41,099 bases of DNA from Bacteroidales bacterium (GCA_018056245.1 JAGPFZ010000015.1:5246-46344), one strand, 5' to 3'. Numbered from the stretch's first letter, positions 1 to 9,548 are shown. A program made the numbers and translations. Notes: a model not told the origin generated them from the sequence alone.

Positions 1-255
1 CTTCCTGAAATAAAAAAATGCCGGGTGGTTATAGTAATTGCAGGTATGGAAGGCGCTCTGGCATCAGTTGTTGGCGGCCTGGTTGACAAGCCGGTAATCG
101 CAGTGCCTACAAGTATGGGCTACGGCGCAAACTTCGGCGGGGTATCTGCTCTACTGGCAATGCTTACAAGTTGTGCTGCAGGTGTAACCGTAGTTAATAT
201 AGACAACGGTTTCGGTGCAGGCTTCTCGGCAAGTATGATAAACAAGCTGAAATGA
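1..255 (+). CDS. larB: LarB C-terminal part (nickel-pincer cofactor biosynthesis), truncated by window edge
   Basis: This is the last 84 codons of a gene whose start lies left of the window; the frame is open to base 1, so the GTG at base 25 is internal. The visible protein resembles the AIR-carboxylase (PurE-like) domain of LarB. It has a [13 protein letters not shown] segment, then VPTSMGYGA, a Gly/Ala-rich helix with an SCAAGV turn, and the terminal [11 protein letters not shown] motif typical of the family. LarB carboxylates the pyridinium ring of nicotinic acid adenine dinucleotide, the first step to the nickel-pincer nucleotide cofactor of lactate racemase and related enzymes. LarC and LarE are not visible. 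The stop codon overlaps the start of the WbqC-like gene, so the two are probably co-transcribed and translationally coupled. The family call is strong although only the C-terminus is present. Confidence 0.85.
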   Translation, partial: LPEIKKCRVVIVIAGMEGALASVVGGLVDKPVIAVPTSMGYGANFGGVSALLAMLTSCAAGVTVVNIDNGFGAGFSASMINKLK

Positions 256-878
256 GCGGCCAAATATTACTTTCTACATCATATTTTCCTCCCACACATT
301 ATATGTCCCTTGCTGCAAACGCAGAAAAAATCATTATAGAGAAAGAAGAAAACTATATAAAACAAACCTATAGAAACAGATGCTATATCCTTACAGCAAA
401 TGGTCCTGTTGCCCTCTCTGTTCCTGTGATTGGAGGAAGCTTGCACAAAATAAAAATAAAAGACATCAAGATTGACTATTCAAAAAGATGGCAGAATGTA
501 CATCTGAGGGGGATAATCTCTTCATACAGCTCTGCACCCTTTTTCGATTACTTTTTTGATAATGTCGAAAAAATCATTAATAAAAACCATAAGTTTCTTC
601 TCGATTTGAATATGGATTCATTAACTACAATATGCGAAATGATGAAAATCAAAGTGAATGTTTCTTATTCAACTCTGTTCGAACCTGTTGGAACTGACAG
701 CCGCGATTTAAGATATTTCATCAGCCCGAAAAATAAAAACATGAACAGCATGTTCCGTTTCAAAAGTTATCAGCAGGTATTCTCCGACAGATATGATTTT
801 GTTCCCGGTTTAAGTACACTCGATCTGATTTTCAATACCGGGCCTGATGCATCAAATTATCTGCCTGAAATAATTTAG
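252..878 (+). CDS. WbqC-like family protein
   Basis: A 208-residue protein that I recognise as the WbqC-like family common in Bacteroidota. The N-terminal [16 protein letters not shown] segment, the central [20 protein letters not shown] block and the C-terminal [16 protein letters not shown] segment are the recognisable landmarks. Some relatives lie in polysaccharide or O-antigen loci, but the biochemical activity is not established. No signal peptide or membrane span is visible, so a cytoplasmic location is likely. The ATG overlaps the larB stop as ATGA, which supports this start and suggests translational coupling. It ends 17 bases before the convergent porin gene. The length is usual for the family. 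The family call is firm; the function is unknown. Confidence 0.8.
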   Translation: MSGQILLSTSYFPPTHYMSLAANAEKIIIEKEENYIKQTYRNRCYILTANGPVALSVPVIGGSLHKIKIKDIKIDYSKRWQNVHLRGIISSYSSAPFFDYFFDNVEKIINKNHKFLLDLNMDSLTTICEMMKIKVNVSYSTLFEPVGTDSRDLRYFISPKNKNMNSMFRFKSYQQVFSDRYDFVPGLSTLDLIFNTGPDASNYLPEII

Positions 879-895
879 CCGGGCTTTCTTTGCAT

Positions 896-2371
896 TCAGA
901 ATTTTACTCCGAATGTAGCTGAAAAGTTGTTTCTGTCCGTTTTAATTTTAGCCTCCTTAAGATAAGGATCATCGTCGTACATAAGATACTTCATGTTACT
1001 TGATAAGTTGACAAATGCAAGGTCGAAATAAAAATTCTGCTGGCGAAATCCAACTCCTAACGATAGAGAGGTATATGATAAGTTTTTGTTTATCTCATCT
1101 TTTTCATAAGCGCTACCGTAATAACCGAAGCCTCCTCTGAAATAAAAAGATTCAATTCTGTATTCACCTCCAATTTTGATGTTTGAAGCCGTTTTCAGAG
1201 CATTTTTTATTGATTCGTTTTCATTATAATAATTGTAGTCATCACTTGCACGGCTGAATCTTGCCATAGAGTAATCGGTAAATTCATAATCTGCGCTTAT
1301 TATGCCTTTTTTGCCAATCTGATAGGATATTCCAGCCATAGCCCTGAATGGTGTTGTAAGGGTGTAAGAATAACGGTAAGGTTTATTGCTATTTTGATAT
1401 CTGTCGTCATTGTCAAAATTAGAAGAAATCTCGTCATAGAAATATTCCTTTATCCTGTAAACTGTAGGAGTATGGAAAGCTACGCCGACTCTTAACATTT
1501 CAACCGGTTTGAAAATACCTCCAAGCTTAAATGTATAACCTGTACCTGAAGCTTCCAAGTGGTCGGTGTATGTAAAACTTTTAAAGTCGGGAATTACATT
1601 ATCATAATCTGCTTCGAGATGTTCATAGTGACCTGTATAATTAAGTTGATCAATCGAGAATGTGAAGCCAATAAAAAATTTTTCCGAGAAATTGGCTCCG
1701 GCTGATATTGCATGTTCGCCGCTATATCCTTCATTTGCTATAAGTCTTCTGATTGTTTGTCCGTAAACAGGATCACTATCTCCGTAACTTGAAAAAATAG
1801 TACCATATAATTTACCACCCGAACCTGTTATAGTATCTATAACCCATGCATCATAAGCAATGCCTGCTGGTCCGATTAAATCTTTGTAAAAAATACCTTC
1901 CGACGAATTAGCCCAGTAGTCGGCCATGGAACTATTATCGCTTATTCCCTTAATTGTGATATTTTCGTTAAAGTTGTTTGTTCTGTTCCATGAATATGCA
2001 ATATTGAAGTTAATAAGCCCCGACGATTTATCACTGGAAATTATGGTTGAAGCCACTCCGACCTGGTTGAATCCGAAGTGATACTTCAAATCGTCAGAGC
2101 TAGTAGAATTGAATACTGTAGTTGCATTATTGTACATAAGGTTTGGGGTAAATGATATTTCGAATGATCTGAACATACCCGTCCCTGCAGGATTCAGGCT
2201 TATTGCCGAAAGGTCGGCGCCGAGTGAAGTAAAGGCCCCGCCCATAGCATTGTATCTGGCTGTTCCGAAGCAAAAATTCCTCGAATAGCGCAAAGCATCA
2301 TCAAGATTCTGTGAGTAACCGGAAACTATCAATCCCAATGAAACTGATATAATCAATAATCTTTTTTTCAT
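896..2371 (-). CDS. FadL/OmpP1/TodX-like outer-membrane transport protein
   Basis: A 491-residue protein with an N-terminal signal peptide (MKKRLLIISVSLGLIVSGYSQ). The region after it fits the Bacteroidota branch of the FadL/OmpP1/TodX family: an AMGGAFTSLGADLSAISLNP block with the conserved NPAG motif at about residue 60, followed by alternating aromatic and polar segments typical of a transmembrane beta-barrel, ending in FSATFGVKF with a terminal Phe. Family members are passive diffusion channels for hydrophobic compounds such as fatty acids. The substrate cannot be read from the sequence. The gene lies 75 bases downstream of the Tyr-rich lipoprotein gene on the same strand and may share its transcript. 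A small palindrome lies in that gap. Confidence in the barrel family is good, low for the substrate. Confidence 0.8.
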   Translation of the reverse strand: MKKRLLIISVSLGLIVSGYSQNLDDALRYSRNFCFGTARYNAMGGAFTSLGADLSAISLNPAGTGMFRSFEISFTPNLMYNNATTVFNSTSSDDLKYHFGFNQVGVASTIISSDKSSGLINFNIAYSWNRTNNFNENITIKGISDNSSMADYWANSSEGIFYKDLIGPAGIAYDAWVIDTITGSGGKLYGTIFSSYGDSDPVYGQTIRRLIANEGYSGEHAISAGANFSEKFFIGFTFSIDQLNYTGHYEHLEADYDNVIPDFKSFTYTDHLEASGTGYTFKLGGIFKPVEMLRVGVAFHTPTVYRIKEYFYDEISSNFDNDDRYQNSNKPYRYSYTLTTPFRAMAGISYQIGKKGIISADYEFTDYSMARFSRASDDYNYYNENESIKNALKTASNIKIGGEYRIESFYFRGGFGYYGSAYEKDEINKNLSYTSLSLGVGFRQQNFYFDLAFVNLSSNMKYLMYDDDPYLKEAKIKTDRNNFSATFGVKF

Positions 2372-2400
2372 TTTTTTGAATTTTATATAGTTATCCCCTT

Positions 2401-2416
2401 CATTCCTAAAGGAATG
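2401..2416. repeat. Short palindrome between lipoprotein and porin genes
   Basis: CATTCCT faces AGGAATG with a two-base centre in the 75-base gap. No T-run follows on the minus strand, so termination is doubtful; it may be a small interspersed palindrome or processing site. Confidence 0.4.
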
Positions 2417-2446
2417 ACAATTTAGGCAATATTTTAATGAGCATAA

Positions 2447-3769
2447 TTATCTTCTGGTTCCGGTTGACACGCCACCGCCCGATGAACCTGATGATGAACC
2501 GCCACTACTCCCCGATGAGGAATTGCCTATCGAGCCTCCACTGACTGAGCCTGACATATGAGACGAGGACATATCAAAACTTCCCGATCTCCTTTCAGAC
2601 GATATGGAGGGTGATGATTCTCTGCCTAAACTCCTTCTGTCGGGAATTGAATAGTTACCAGTATTCGTTGGAGTAGAAGAACGGACTTGTCCTGTTGAAT
2701 ACGAGGAACTTCTCCTTTCAACAGCATTGAAATTGTCTGGATTCGATCTATAAGTATTTATATCACTATTTTTTACATCATTCTGAGTATTTCGTCTATA
2801 TGATTCGGTTGAAATTTTTGTATTGTTGTATGATGGGCGCTCGCTCATTTTTTGATTATAATATGTTGGAGTATAAGTGCGCGATGCTTGATTAAATGAA
2901 GGATTAGATGTAGCGCTTCTTGTTACCGACGAAGCATCGCGCCGTTCTTGTGACTGAACTGACGTACCGGTTGAACTCTGACGTGCGGTACTGTATGTCG
3001 ACCCTATTCTTCTCTCGGTATTGCTTAAATCGGTTGATGAACCTGAAGCTCTTCTTGAGCCTAAAGGATAACTATCATCCGATGAAGCGCTTCCTCTTGA
3101 GGGGACAGTTGAATAAGTTCTGCTTGTAGTACTATATCTTTCACGTCGGCTAATTGAAGATGTGCCGTAATCAATATCACCATCGTTATAATAAAAACTA
3201 TATGAGGGGTAATAATAATAACTGAAGGGATAATACCATGAAGCAGCTAAACCGCCATATAAACCACTATATAGTCCGCCATATAATCCACCATATAATC
3301 CACCATAATATCCGCCATAATAGAATGGATCATAAATACTTCCCCATAATGGATTATAATAATAATCGTAATAACTCCATGGGTAGATATTCCAGCTATA
3401 AAGGAATGGATCTCTCCAGTACGGATCAAAATAATTACCGTAGAACCTTCTCAGTCTGTTTGAATATGACCAGTCGTCCATATATTCGAATGGACTGTTT
3501 TCTTTATTGTAAAACGACGAATTATTGAAATCCACCTTCTCATCATACTTTTCGGCTATCAGTGTATCGGCAGAATAAATATTGTCATAATACTCATCCT
3601 GTTCTAAATTGGCAGGCATATCACGACTTGCCATCTTCTTATTCACTGAAATTTTGTCAGAAGACAGATAATAAAGATCATCATATTCGCTTTTAACCAG
3701 CTTGTTGCTTGTGGAACAGGCACTGATTAACAGCATTGCCAAAGCCGTTATGTAAATTGTTGATTTCAT
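2447..3769 (-). CDS. Tyr/Ser/Gly-rich low-complexity lipoprotein, function unknown
   Basis: A 440-residue predicted lipoprotein. The signal peptide ends in a lipobox (LLISAC, Cys at residue 18), so it should be acylated and held in the envelope. Residues about 100-200 are extremely aromatic (runs such as YYDYYYNPLWGS) and contain a GGLY tandem repeat encoded by six 12-base units. Residues 200-440 are Ser/Thr/Arg/Asn-rich and end in a Gly/Ser tail and TGTRR. No enzymatic motif was found. The next gene upstream encodes a protein of the same build: signal peptide, an RRF motif before an aromatic block, then a polar Ser/Arg tail. The two look like diverged paralogues. A structural, adhesive or exopolymer role can be imagined but is not shown. 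A run of six G bases precedes the ATG on the coding strand. The reading frame is convincing because of the signal peptide and composition. Confidence 0.75.
   Translation of the reverse strand: MKSTIYITALAMLLISACSTSNKLVKSEYDDLYYLSSDKISVNKKMASRDMPANLEQDEYYDNIYSADTLIAEKYDEKVDFNNSSFYNKENSPFEYMDDWSYSNRLRRFYGNYFDPYWRDPFLYSWNIYPWSYYDYYYNPLWGSIYDPFYYGGYYGGLYGGLYGGLYSGLYGGLAASWYYPFSYYYYPSYSFYYNDGDIDYGTSSISRRERYSTTSRTYSTVPSRGSASSDDSYPLGSRRASGSSTDLSNTERRIGSTYSTARQSSTGTSVQSQERRDASSVTRSATSNPSFNQASRTYTPTYYNQKMSERPSYNNTKISTESYRRNTQNDVKNSDINTYRSNPDNFNAVERRSSSYSTGQVRSSTPTNTGNYSIPDRRSLGRESSPSISSERRSGSFDMSSSHMSGSVSGGSIGNSSSGSSGGSSSGSSGGGVSTGTRR
3251..3322. repeat. 12-base minisatellite coding for GGLY repeats
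   Basis: Six consecutive 12-base units (plus-strand forms such as TCCGCCATATAA and TCCACCATATAA) lie inside the Tyr-rich lipoprotein gene. They encode GGYY/GGLY/SGLY units on the minus strand. Unit number could vary by slippage without a frame change. Confidence 0.75.
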
Positions 3770-3920
3770 TTTATCCCCCCATATTTTTACAAAATAATAA
3801 GAACAAAATTTATACCAAAAAAAAGTGTTTTACTTAATTACATTTTAAAATTTTTATATATTTTTTTAATTTTTAAAACAAAATTATATTCAAAAATAAA
3901 CTTATTTTTTTATGAAAAAA

Positions 3921-5183
3921 TTATTTTCTTCTCGAAGAAGAACTTTCCGAAGAATTATTTTTTCCTGATGAAGATTTATTTTCACTGCCGGCCGACGATG
4001 AGTTCTTTGATCGAGAAGAGGTAGATCTTACACTTGAAGAGGCATTACCTGACTGCCGTGATGACTGCCTTACTGCATTCCGTGAAGGGGTTGATTGTCT
4101 GCTTTGAGACATAACGTTTGTTCTGTTTACTGATTGTGTACTGACATCCCTGGAACTCGATGAAGGGCGTGTTGAACCTGGCTTATTTATCGAATTCTGT
4201 TGTGCGCCCGATTCTGAATTATAGCTCCTCCTTACCTGTGGCTGACCTGTAATTACGCCCACAGCATTACCCTCACCATGACTTTTGTCCTGATCAACTT
4301 GCCGTCTGTTGTTATCATTATTTATATTCCCATTATTGCTATTATTGCCTCTATTAACATTATTACTATTCCCGTTACCGTTATTACTTCGATTTACAAC
4401 TCCAGGATTATTGCCTGAATTAACTCTTCTATTAACATTTTCGGTATTTCCCGGGTTTAGACTATTATTATTACCCTGATCGCCTTGATGAATTCTTTTA
4501 TCGGACGGAATATCTGTTCTACGTCCGGTAGTAGGGGTTTCCATTGTCCGTCCTGATGTCCTTACAACGTCTCCCTCCCGCCGGTTTACAGAATTAACTG
4601 TTGAAGTTGTAGGAGGAGTGGTTCTTCTTGAGATATTAATGCCATCGCTTCGTTCAGATGAATTATAATAATAGTAGTTATAAGTATTATATACAGGCCG
4701 ATAGTTGTTATACCAGCGGTTCCTGACATGATAACCGTTCCATGGATCCGGCCACCTGTTATAGATCCTTACATTGAAAACAACCGGGGAATACCATGAA
4801 TAATAAACCGGATAATAATTACTATAATATACTCCGTAATACAATGGCCAATCCCAATGGTAGCTATATATAGGATAGTTAAAGGAAATACCGACGCCTA
4901 TTCTCCCACCACCGTATATGGTCAGACCCCATGCAAAAGGCTGGTAAGTATACCAGAACACATCTGTATATATAGGGGAATAATAATTGAAGGTTACATA
5001 AGGACTGTGAAACCTTCTTATTCTGGAGGAGTAATAAAAATCATAATCATAATGATTGTTTATTACTATTTTTGTATTGTCAGAGTTATCTCGGTAGTTA
5101 TTGATGTTGGCATGCTGTGCATTTATCGAAAACACCGGGATCAGCAGCACTCCCAAAATTCCTATGTATATTTTTGTTTTCAT
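3921..5183 (-). CDS. Tyr/Asn/Ser-rich low-complexity secreted protein, function unknown
   Basis: A 420-residue secreted protein. Its signal peptide ([23 protein letters not shown]) is probably cleaved after the Ala of NAQ, with no lipobox Cys. Residues about 45-170 are aromatic and rich in Tyr, Trp and Pro; they contain an [12 protein letters not shown] motif reminiscent of SNRLRRFYGNYF in the next gene. Residues 180-420 form a disordered-looking tail, first Asn/Gly-rich and then Ser/Arg-rich, ending SSSSRRK. The basic tail and the shared order of regions suggest that the two neighbours are paralogues. No catalytic motif is visible. The gene is divergent from proS across 93 bases and may head a transcript running on to the FadL-like gene. 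Function is unknown. Confidence 0.75.
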   Translation of the reverse strand: MKTKIYIGILGVLLIPVFSINAQHANINNYRDNSDNTKIVINNHYDYDFYYSSRIRRFHSPYVTFNYYSPIYTDVFWYTYQPFAWGLTIYGGGRIGVGISFNYPIYSYHWDWPLYYGVYYSNYYPVYYSWYSPVVFNVRIYNRWPDPWNGYHVRNRWYNNYRPVYNTYNYYYYNSSERSDGINISRRTTPPTTSTVNSVNRREGDVVRTSGRTMETPTTGRRTDIPSDKRIHQGDQGNNNSLNPGNTENVNRRVNSGNNPGVVNRSNNGNGNSNNVNRGNNSNNGNINNDNNRRQVDQDKSHGEGNAVGVITGQPQVRRSYNSESGAQQNSINKPGSTRPSSSSRDVSTQSVNRTNVMSQSRQSTPSRNAVRQSSRQSGNASSSVRSTSSRSKNSSSAGSENKSSSGKNNSSESSSSRRK

Positions 5184-5222
5184 GATGAACCTCCCGGATA
5201 TAATTTTTTAAAGAGTTTTACC

Positions 5223-5230
5223 TATTTTTG
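5223..5230 (+). promoter_or_regulatory. Candidate -7 box of proS (TATTTTTG)
   Basis: Fits TAnnTTTG, 46 bases before the chosen proS ATG, inside the divergent gap with the secreted-protein gene. No -33 TTTG at a fitting distance. Confidence 0.3.
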
Positions 5231-5276
5231 CCCAATCTATTTTTTAATTAATATAAAACAAATACTATACCAAAAA

Positions 5277-6752
5277 ATGGGTGACTTTTTAACAAACAAA
5301 GAAGAAAATTATGCGCAATGGTATAACGACCTTGTAATCAAATCAGGTCTTGCTGAAAACTCAGTAGTCAGGGGTTGTATGGTAATTAAACCTTACGGCT
5401 ATGCAATCTGGGAAAAAATACAGGCTGGACTTGATCGCCTTTTTAAGGCCACAGGCCATGTAAATGCTTATTTTCCTCTTTTTATTCCAAAATCATTTTT
5501 CAGTCGTGAAGCGGCACATGTTGAAGGTTTTGCCAAAGAGTGTGCCGTTGTCACACATTATCGCTTAAAAAACGATGAGTCGGGGAAAGGAATTGTTGTT
5601 GACCCTGATGCCAAGCTCGAAGAAGAGCTGGTTATAAGACCTACATCCGAAACAATTATCTGGAATTCATATAAAAACTGGATCAAGTCGTATCGCGATC
5701 TTCCTATATTGATAAACCAGTGGGCAAATGTAGTGAGATGGGAAATGCGTACAAGACTTTTTCTCAGAACATCGGAATTTTTATGGCAGGAAGGTCACAC
5801 TGCACATGCCACAGCTGATGAAGCTATGGAAGAAGCAAGGAAAATGATCGAAGTATATGCAGGTTTTGTAGAAAATTCCATGTCAATTCCGGTATTCAAA
5901 GGGTATAAAACAGAAAGTGAACGTTTTGCAGGAGCTATTGAAACAATGTCGATCGAGGCATTAATGCAAGACGGTAAAGCCCTTCAGGCAGGTACAAGCC
6001 ATTTCCTGGGTCAAAATTTTGCAAAAGCTTTTGACGTGAAATTTACCGACCAGAAAGGGAAACTCGACTACGTATGGGCTACATCATGGGGTGTATCCAC
6101 AAGGCTTATGGGAGCCCTTGTGATGGCTCATTCCGATAACCACGGCCTTATAATCCCGCCTGAACTTGCGCCTTTGCAGGTAATAATTATACCTATCTAT
6201 AAAACCAATTCCGACCTCGATAAAATTTCATCAGTAGCAGAAAAAATTAAATCAGACCTTGAATCTGACGGAATAAATGTTAAATATGACACAAGAGACA
6301 CACAGACACCAGGCTGGAAATTTGCCGACTATGAACTGAAAGGTGTTCCTGTAAGAATTGCAATCGGACCGAGAGACATAAAACACAATACTGTCGAAAT
6401 ATTCAGAAGAGACACTCTTACTAAGGAAATAATTCCTTTGGAGAAAATAAAAGAACAAGTTAAATGGCTCCTAAAAGATATACAATCAAATATTTTCAAA
6501 AAAGCGCTACAATTCAGAGAGGAAAATACATATTACACTGATTCATGGGATGAATTCAAATCAATAATAGCTGAAAAAGGCGGATTTATTGCAGCCCACT
6601 GGGATGGGACGGCTGAAACGGAAGCTAAAATAAAAGAGGAAACAAAAGCTACTATCAGATGTATCCCATTCGATTCTCCTGAAGAAAAAGGAAAATGTAT
6701 ATATTCAGGAAAACCTTCTCAGAGAAGAGTATTATTTGCTGTTTCATACTAA
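5277..6752 (+). CDS. proS: Prolyl-tRNA synthetase, archaeal/eukaryotic type
   Basis: Class II aminoacyl-tRNA synthetase that charges tRNA-Pro with proline in the cytoplasm. The frame is open for 140 codons upstream, but the ATG at 5277 ([20 protein letters not shown]) gives the normal 491-residue length. Landmarks are [16 protein letters not shown], motif 2 in [12 protein letters not shown] with [14 protein letters not shown], and motif 3 around [16 protein letters not shown]. An anticodon-binding domain follows ([21 protein letters not shown]), then the C-terminal extra domain ending in FAVSY. The long editing insertion of typical bacterial ProRS is absent, which places it in the archaeal-type subgroup. 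Its ATG follows a TATTTTTG box by about 46 bases. It is the first of four same-strand genes ending with tilS. Confidence 0.95.
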   Translation: MGDFLTNKEENYAQWYNDLVIKSGLAENSVVRGCMVIKPYGYAIWEKIQAGLDRLFKATGHVNAYFPLFIPKSFFSREAAHVEGFAKECAVVTHYRLKNDESGKGIVVDPDAKLEEELVIRPTSETIIWNSYKNWIKSYRDLPILINQWANVVRWEMRTRLFLRTSEFLWQEGHTAHATADEAMEEARKMIEVYAGFVENSMSIPVFKGYKTESERFAGAIETMSIEALMQDGKALQAGTSHFLGQNFAKAFDVKFTDQKGKLDYVWATSWGVSTRLMGALVMAHSDNHGLIIPPELAPLQVIIIPIYKTNSDLDKISSVAEKIKSDLESDGINVKYDTRDTQTPGWKFADYELKGVPVRIAIGPRDIKHNTVEIFRRDTLTKEIIPLEKIKEQVKWLLKDIQSNIFKKALQFREENTYYTDSWDEFKSIIAEKGGFIAAHWDGTAETEAKIKEETKATIRCIPFDSPEEKGKCIYSGKPSQRRVLFAVSY

Positions 6753-6804
6753 TCAATATCTCTCTATACAAAACTCCGTAAGTTTTTCGTTTGATATTAT
6801 ATAT

Positions 6805-6812
6805 TAATTTTG
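6805..6812 (+). promoter_or_regulatory. Candidate -7 box for the 236-residue hypothetical (TAATTTTG)
   Basis: Fits TAnnTTTG in the 139-base gap after proS. A TTTG at 6790-6793 is too close (11 bases) to be a standard -33 element. It might allow transcription of the hypothetical/Omp85-like pair apart from proS. Confidence 0.28.
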
Positions 6813-6891
6813 AAGATGTTTTTTCTTACGGCTTCATTATTTCATTTATTATTTATAATTTAGATATTTATTATCTACTAAACTATAAAAG

Positions 6892-7602
6892 ATGCAGGAA
6901 ATAGAAAGGAAAAAAACTAATATCATAGAAACTCTAATGAACAAATCAATACTTAAACAGAAAGTCTATGATAATACATTCCATACTCTCGAACAAATAA
7001 AAGAGATGCTAAAAGATATTTGCAAAGATCTGAATCATAGTATTTCAGGCATAGACCAGAGGATAAAGCTCGAATTTACCGACAGAGGAATGTTTGATGC
7101 TCAATTACGAGCAGCAGGCGATATACTGCTATTTAGTATGCATTCAAATATTTTTATTTTCGATCGCGACCATCCGATTTGGAAAATGCCTTATGTTCAA
7201 CAAAACAAACTTAACGCTTATGTCGGCATAATCAATATTTATAATTATCTGGCAGATAGTTTTAAATATTCACGACTCGACGATATAGGCTATCTAATTG
7301 CAAGAATTTTCATTAATCATGAAAATAAGTTTTTTGTGGAGGGGAAGAGACAGATGAAAAATTCTTTCTCCAATTACGGTAATGAAGAAATTGGGACAGA
7401 ATCACTACTGAATATCATTCTTACCGCCACTCAGTATGCACTTGATTTCGACCTGCTTGTCCCTCCATACGATACAGTAAAAATTGCAACTGTAGGTCAG
7501 GCTGAAACCAAAATACAACATTCAAAGCTTATTACTGGTAAAAGGGTTGGCTTTCAGTTTAATTCCGATGATGTACTTTTTGTGAATTCCATAAAAACCT
7601 AA
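6892..7602 (+). CDS. Conserved hypothetical protein next to Omp85-like gene
   Basis: A 236-residue protein that I do not assign to a named family. It starts with a charged, probably helical region (residues 1-60) and has no signal peptide or membrane span, so it is probably cytoplasmic. The middle contains FTDRGMFDAQLRAAGDILLF and FIFDRDHPIWKMPYV, a pattern of hydrophobic strands with acidic turns. The C-terminal third has DFDLLVPPYDTVKIATVGQ. The stop codon overlaps the ATG of the next gene by one base (TAATG), so translation is probably coupled to the outer-membrane protein gene. The gene is 139 bases downstream of proS and could have its own promoter (TAATTTTG at 6805). No function can be inferred beyond this linkage. 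The reading frame is convincing from length, start and context. Confidence 0.75.
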   Translation: MQEIERKKTNIIETLMNKSILKQKVYDNTFHTLEQIKEMLKDICKDLNHSISGIDQRIKLEFTDRGMFDAQLRAAGDILLFSMHSNIFIFDRDHPIWKMPYVQQNKLNAYVGIINIYNYLADSFKYSRLDDIGYLIARIFINHENKFFVEGKRQMKNSFSNYGNEEIGTESLLNIILTATQYALDFDLLVPPYDTVKIATVGQAETKIQHSKLITGKRVGFQFNSDDVLFVNSIKT

Positions 7603-9548
7603 TGTCTCTTGCAAAGATCAGTTATATAATACAACTGCAGTCATTCTTTACTTTAATTACTGCCTTTCCACTTGCCTCTTCAAATGTCATCGCACAAAGT
7701 GAGAATCAAAAAGATACTATAATAAAAGTGGAGGGTGGTTCATTATTGAAGATAGATGAAACAAAACTATTCATAAAGAATGATACAGTTATTATACTTC
7801 CCTTTACAGTTGTAAATGCATTAAGCACTAACAACGAAAAAACAACAGCTTTCTATTCATCCCTGAAATCAAAAGCCGAGAAGAGTAAGGTTACTAAAGC
7901 TCTGTATGACCTCGTAATAGTAGCACCCGACACCTCCGAAACAAAAATAATAAACCGGAAAAGTGATGAAAACTTCCTCGATTACTCAGGGCTTAAAATA
8001 AGAAATATAAATATCAAACAAATTGATGTTTTTGGAGGAAATATATATAATCCTGCGGCTTTTACACCTAATCGCCTCGAAAAATTCCTTAACAGCACTC
8101 ATTTCAATACGAGGGAACAAATATTGAGAAAATATCTGTTATTTAATGAAGGAGACACTATTTCGCCATTATCTTTAACCGACAATGAACGTATTATCCG
8201 TCAATTACCTTTCATTGATGATGCGCGTATTATTGTGGTCCCAGTCTCTGAAAGCGAGGCAGATATACTTGTTGTAACAAAAGATGTTTATTCCCTCGGT
8301 GGTGATTTTTCGTACCGTGGCATTAACAAAGGTTCTGTTTGGGTTTACGATAAAAATATTTTCGGGATGGGGCATGAATTTGAAATTGAAATCCCTTACT
8401 CGTCAACTTCAAAAGATTCGCCCGGTCTTGGCTTGAATTATAATATAAATAATATAAGAAAATCTTTCATAAATCTGAATCTAAATTACTATAACGGACT
8501 TGGCAAAAAAAGTTTTGGTTTCATTCTGCATCGTCCTCTCCTGAGCTCCGAAACAAAATATGCCTACGGTATTACAATTAACAATACTTCCACTAGTGAA
8601 GATCTTGATACTATGCCTGTCCCTGAACCTCTAAAATATAACTTTCAGGATTACTGGCTTCAGCGTTCTTTTATGATTGACCGCAGATCGGTTTCAAGAA
8701 TTATTGCAGGAGTAAGATATATTAATAATAATGTTTACAGGAAACCTGAAATTTTACCTGACTCATATTATGAACTTCAGAAATACAGACTTTACCTTGG
8801 TTCTCTCTCCTTTTCTATGCAGAAGTTTTATAAAACAAACCTTCTTTATAGCTATGGACGCACTGAAGACATTCCTTACGGAGCCTTATTAAATATTACT
8901 TCAGGAATCGAACAAAACGAATTCAAGAAAAGAGTCTACATGGGAACCGATGCTTCATTTGGTTTTTCTTCCTCAAATCTTGGGTATTTTCATATTTCAG
9001 GCGGTGTCGGAACTTTTTTAAACTCGGACAAAACCGAACAGGGAGTTGTGACTACCGATCTAAAATACTTCTCAAATCTTATAACGACAGGACGGATTAA
9101 AATAAGAAATTTTATCACTATAAGCTACATAAAAGGATTCGACAGATACCATGATGAATATATTAAACCCCTTAAAGAAAATGCCTTTTCCTCATTTTCA
9201 AATGATTCACTTAAAGGGCTGGAAAGATTCAAGCTAAGTATCGAAACTGTTCTGTTTCATCCACTTAATTTTTATGGCTTTAGATTTGCATTTTTTGGCT
9301 TTGCTGAAGCAGTCAATATATCCGGGATCGATACCCCTGTAGGAAGAAATGCTTTGCTGAGCAGTATTGGAGTAGGCTTAAGGATACGTAATGATAATCT
9401 CGTTTTTAAAACATTCCAGTTAAGGTTAGGATATTATCCTTCACTCCCCAATTATTCTGAAGCAGATAACCTCATAATTTCAGGCGAACAGTTGCTTCGA
9501 CCCCGAACTTTCGATCCTTCTCCTCCGTATATTGCCAGATTCAGATGA
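7602..9548 (+). CDS. Omp85/BamA-like outer-membrane protein with POTRA-like region
   Basis: A 648-residue protein with a likely signal peptide (first 31 residues, ending NVIAQ). Residues about 130-230 look like a POTRA domain: IKQIDVFGGNIYN, a helix with REQILRKYLLFNEGDTIS, then ERIIRQLPFIDDARI and ADILVVTKDVYSLG. The rest fits a C-terminal beta-barrel of the bacterial surface antigen/Omp85 superfamily, including the GMGHEFEIEIPYS segment. Around residue 535 the sequence DSLKGLERFKLSIETVLFHP sits where Omp85 proteins carry the lid-loop (V/L)RG(F/Y) motif, here as LKGL. Members insert proteins or translocate substrates across the outer membrane; the specific role of this branch is unknown. The start overlaps the upstream hypothetical by one base. 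It is shorter than BamA, with probably a single POTRA rather than five. Confidence 0.72.
   Translation: MSLAKISYIIQLQSFFTLITAFPLASSNVIAQSENQKDTIIKVEGGSLLKIDETKLFIKNDTVIILPFTVVNALSTNNEKTTAFYSSLKSKAEKSKVTKALYDLVIVAPDTSETKIINRKSDENFLDYSGLKIRNINIKQIDVFGGNIYNPAAFTPNRLEKFLNSTHFNTREQILRKYLLFNEGDTISPLSLTDNERIIRQLPFIDDARIIVVPVSESEADILVVTKDVYSLGGDFSYRGINKGSVWVYDKNIFGMGHEFEIEIPYSSTSKDSPGLGLNYNINNIRKSFINLNLNYYNGLGKKSFGFILHRPLLSSETKYAYGITINNTSTSEDLDTMPVPEPLKYNFQDYWLQRSFMIDRRSVSRIIAGVRYINNNVYRKPEILPDSYYELQKYRLYLGSLSFSMQKFYKTNLLYSYGRTEDIPYGALLNITSGIEQNEFKKRVYMGTDASFGFSSSNLGYFHISGGVGTFLNSDKTEQGVVTTDLKYFSNLITTGRIKIRNFITISYIKGFDRYHDEYIKPLKENAFSSFSNDSLKGLERFKLSIETVLFHPLNFYGFRFAFFGFAEAVNISGIDTPVGRNALLSSIGVGLRIRNDNLVFKTFQLRLGYYPSLPNYSEADNLIISGEQLLRPRTFDPSPPYIARFR

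Noticed and set aside
3251-3322. CRISPR-like array
   Set aside because: Units are contiguous 12-base coding repeats without spacers.
4857-5276. 140-codon N-terminal extension of proS
   Set aside because: It overlaps the divergent secreted-protein gene and has no synthetase-like sequence; the ATG at 5277 gives the family length.
6776-6831. CCGTAAG...CTTACGG inverted repeat after proS
   Set aside because: Only seven pairs around a 42-base AT-rich loop; probably chance.
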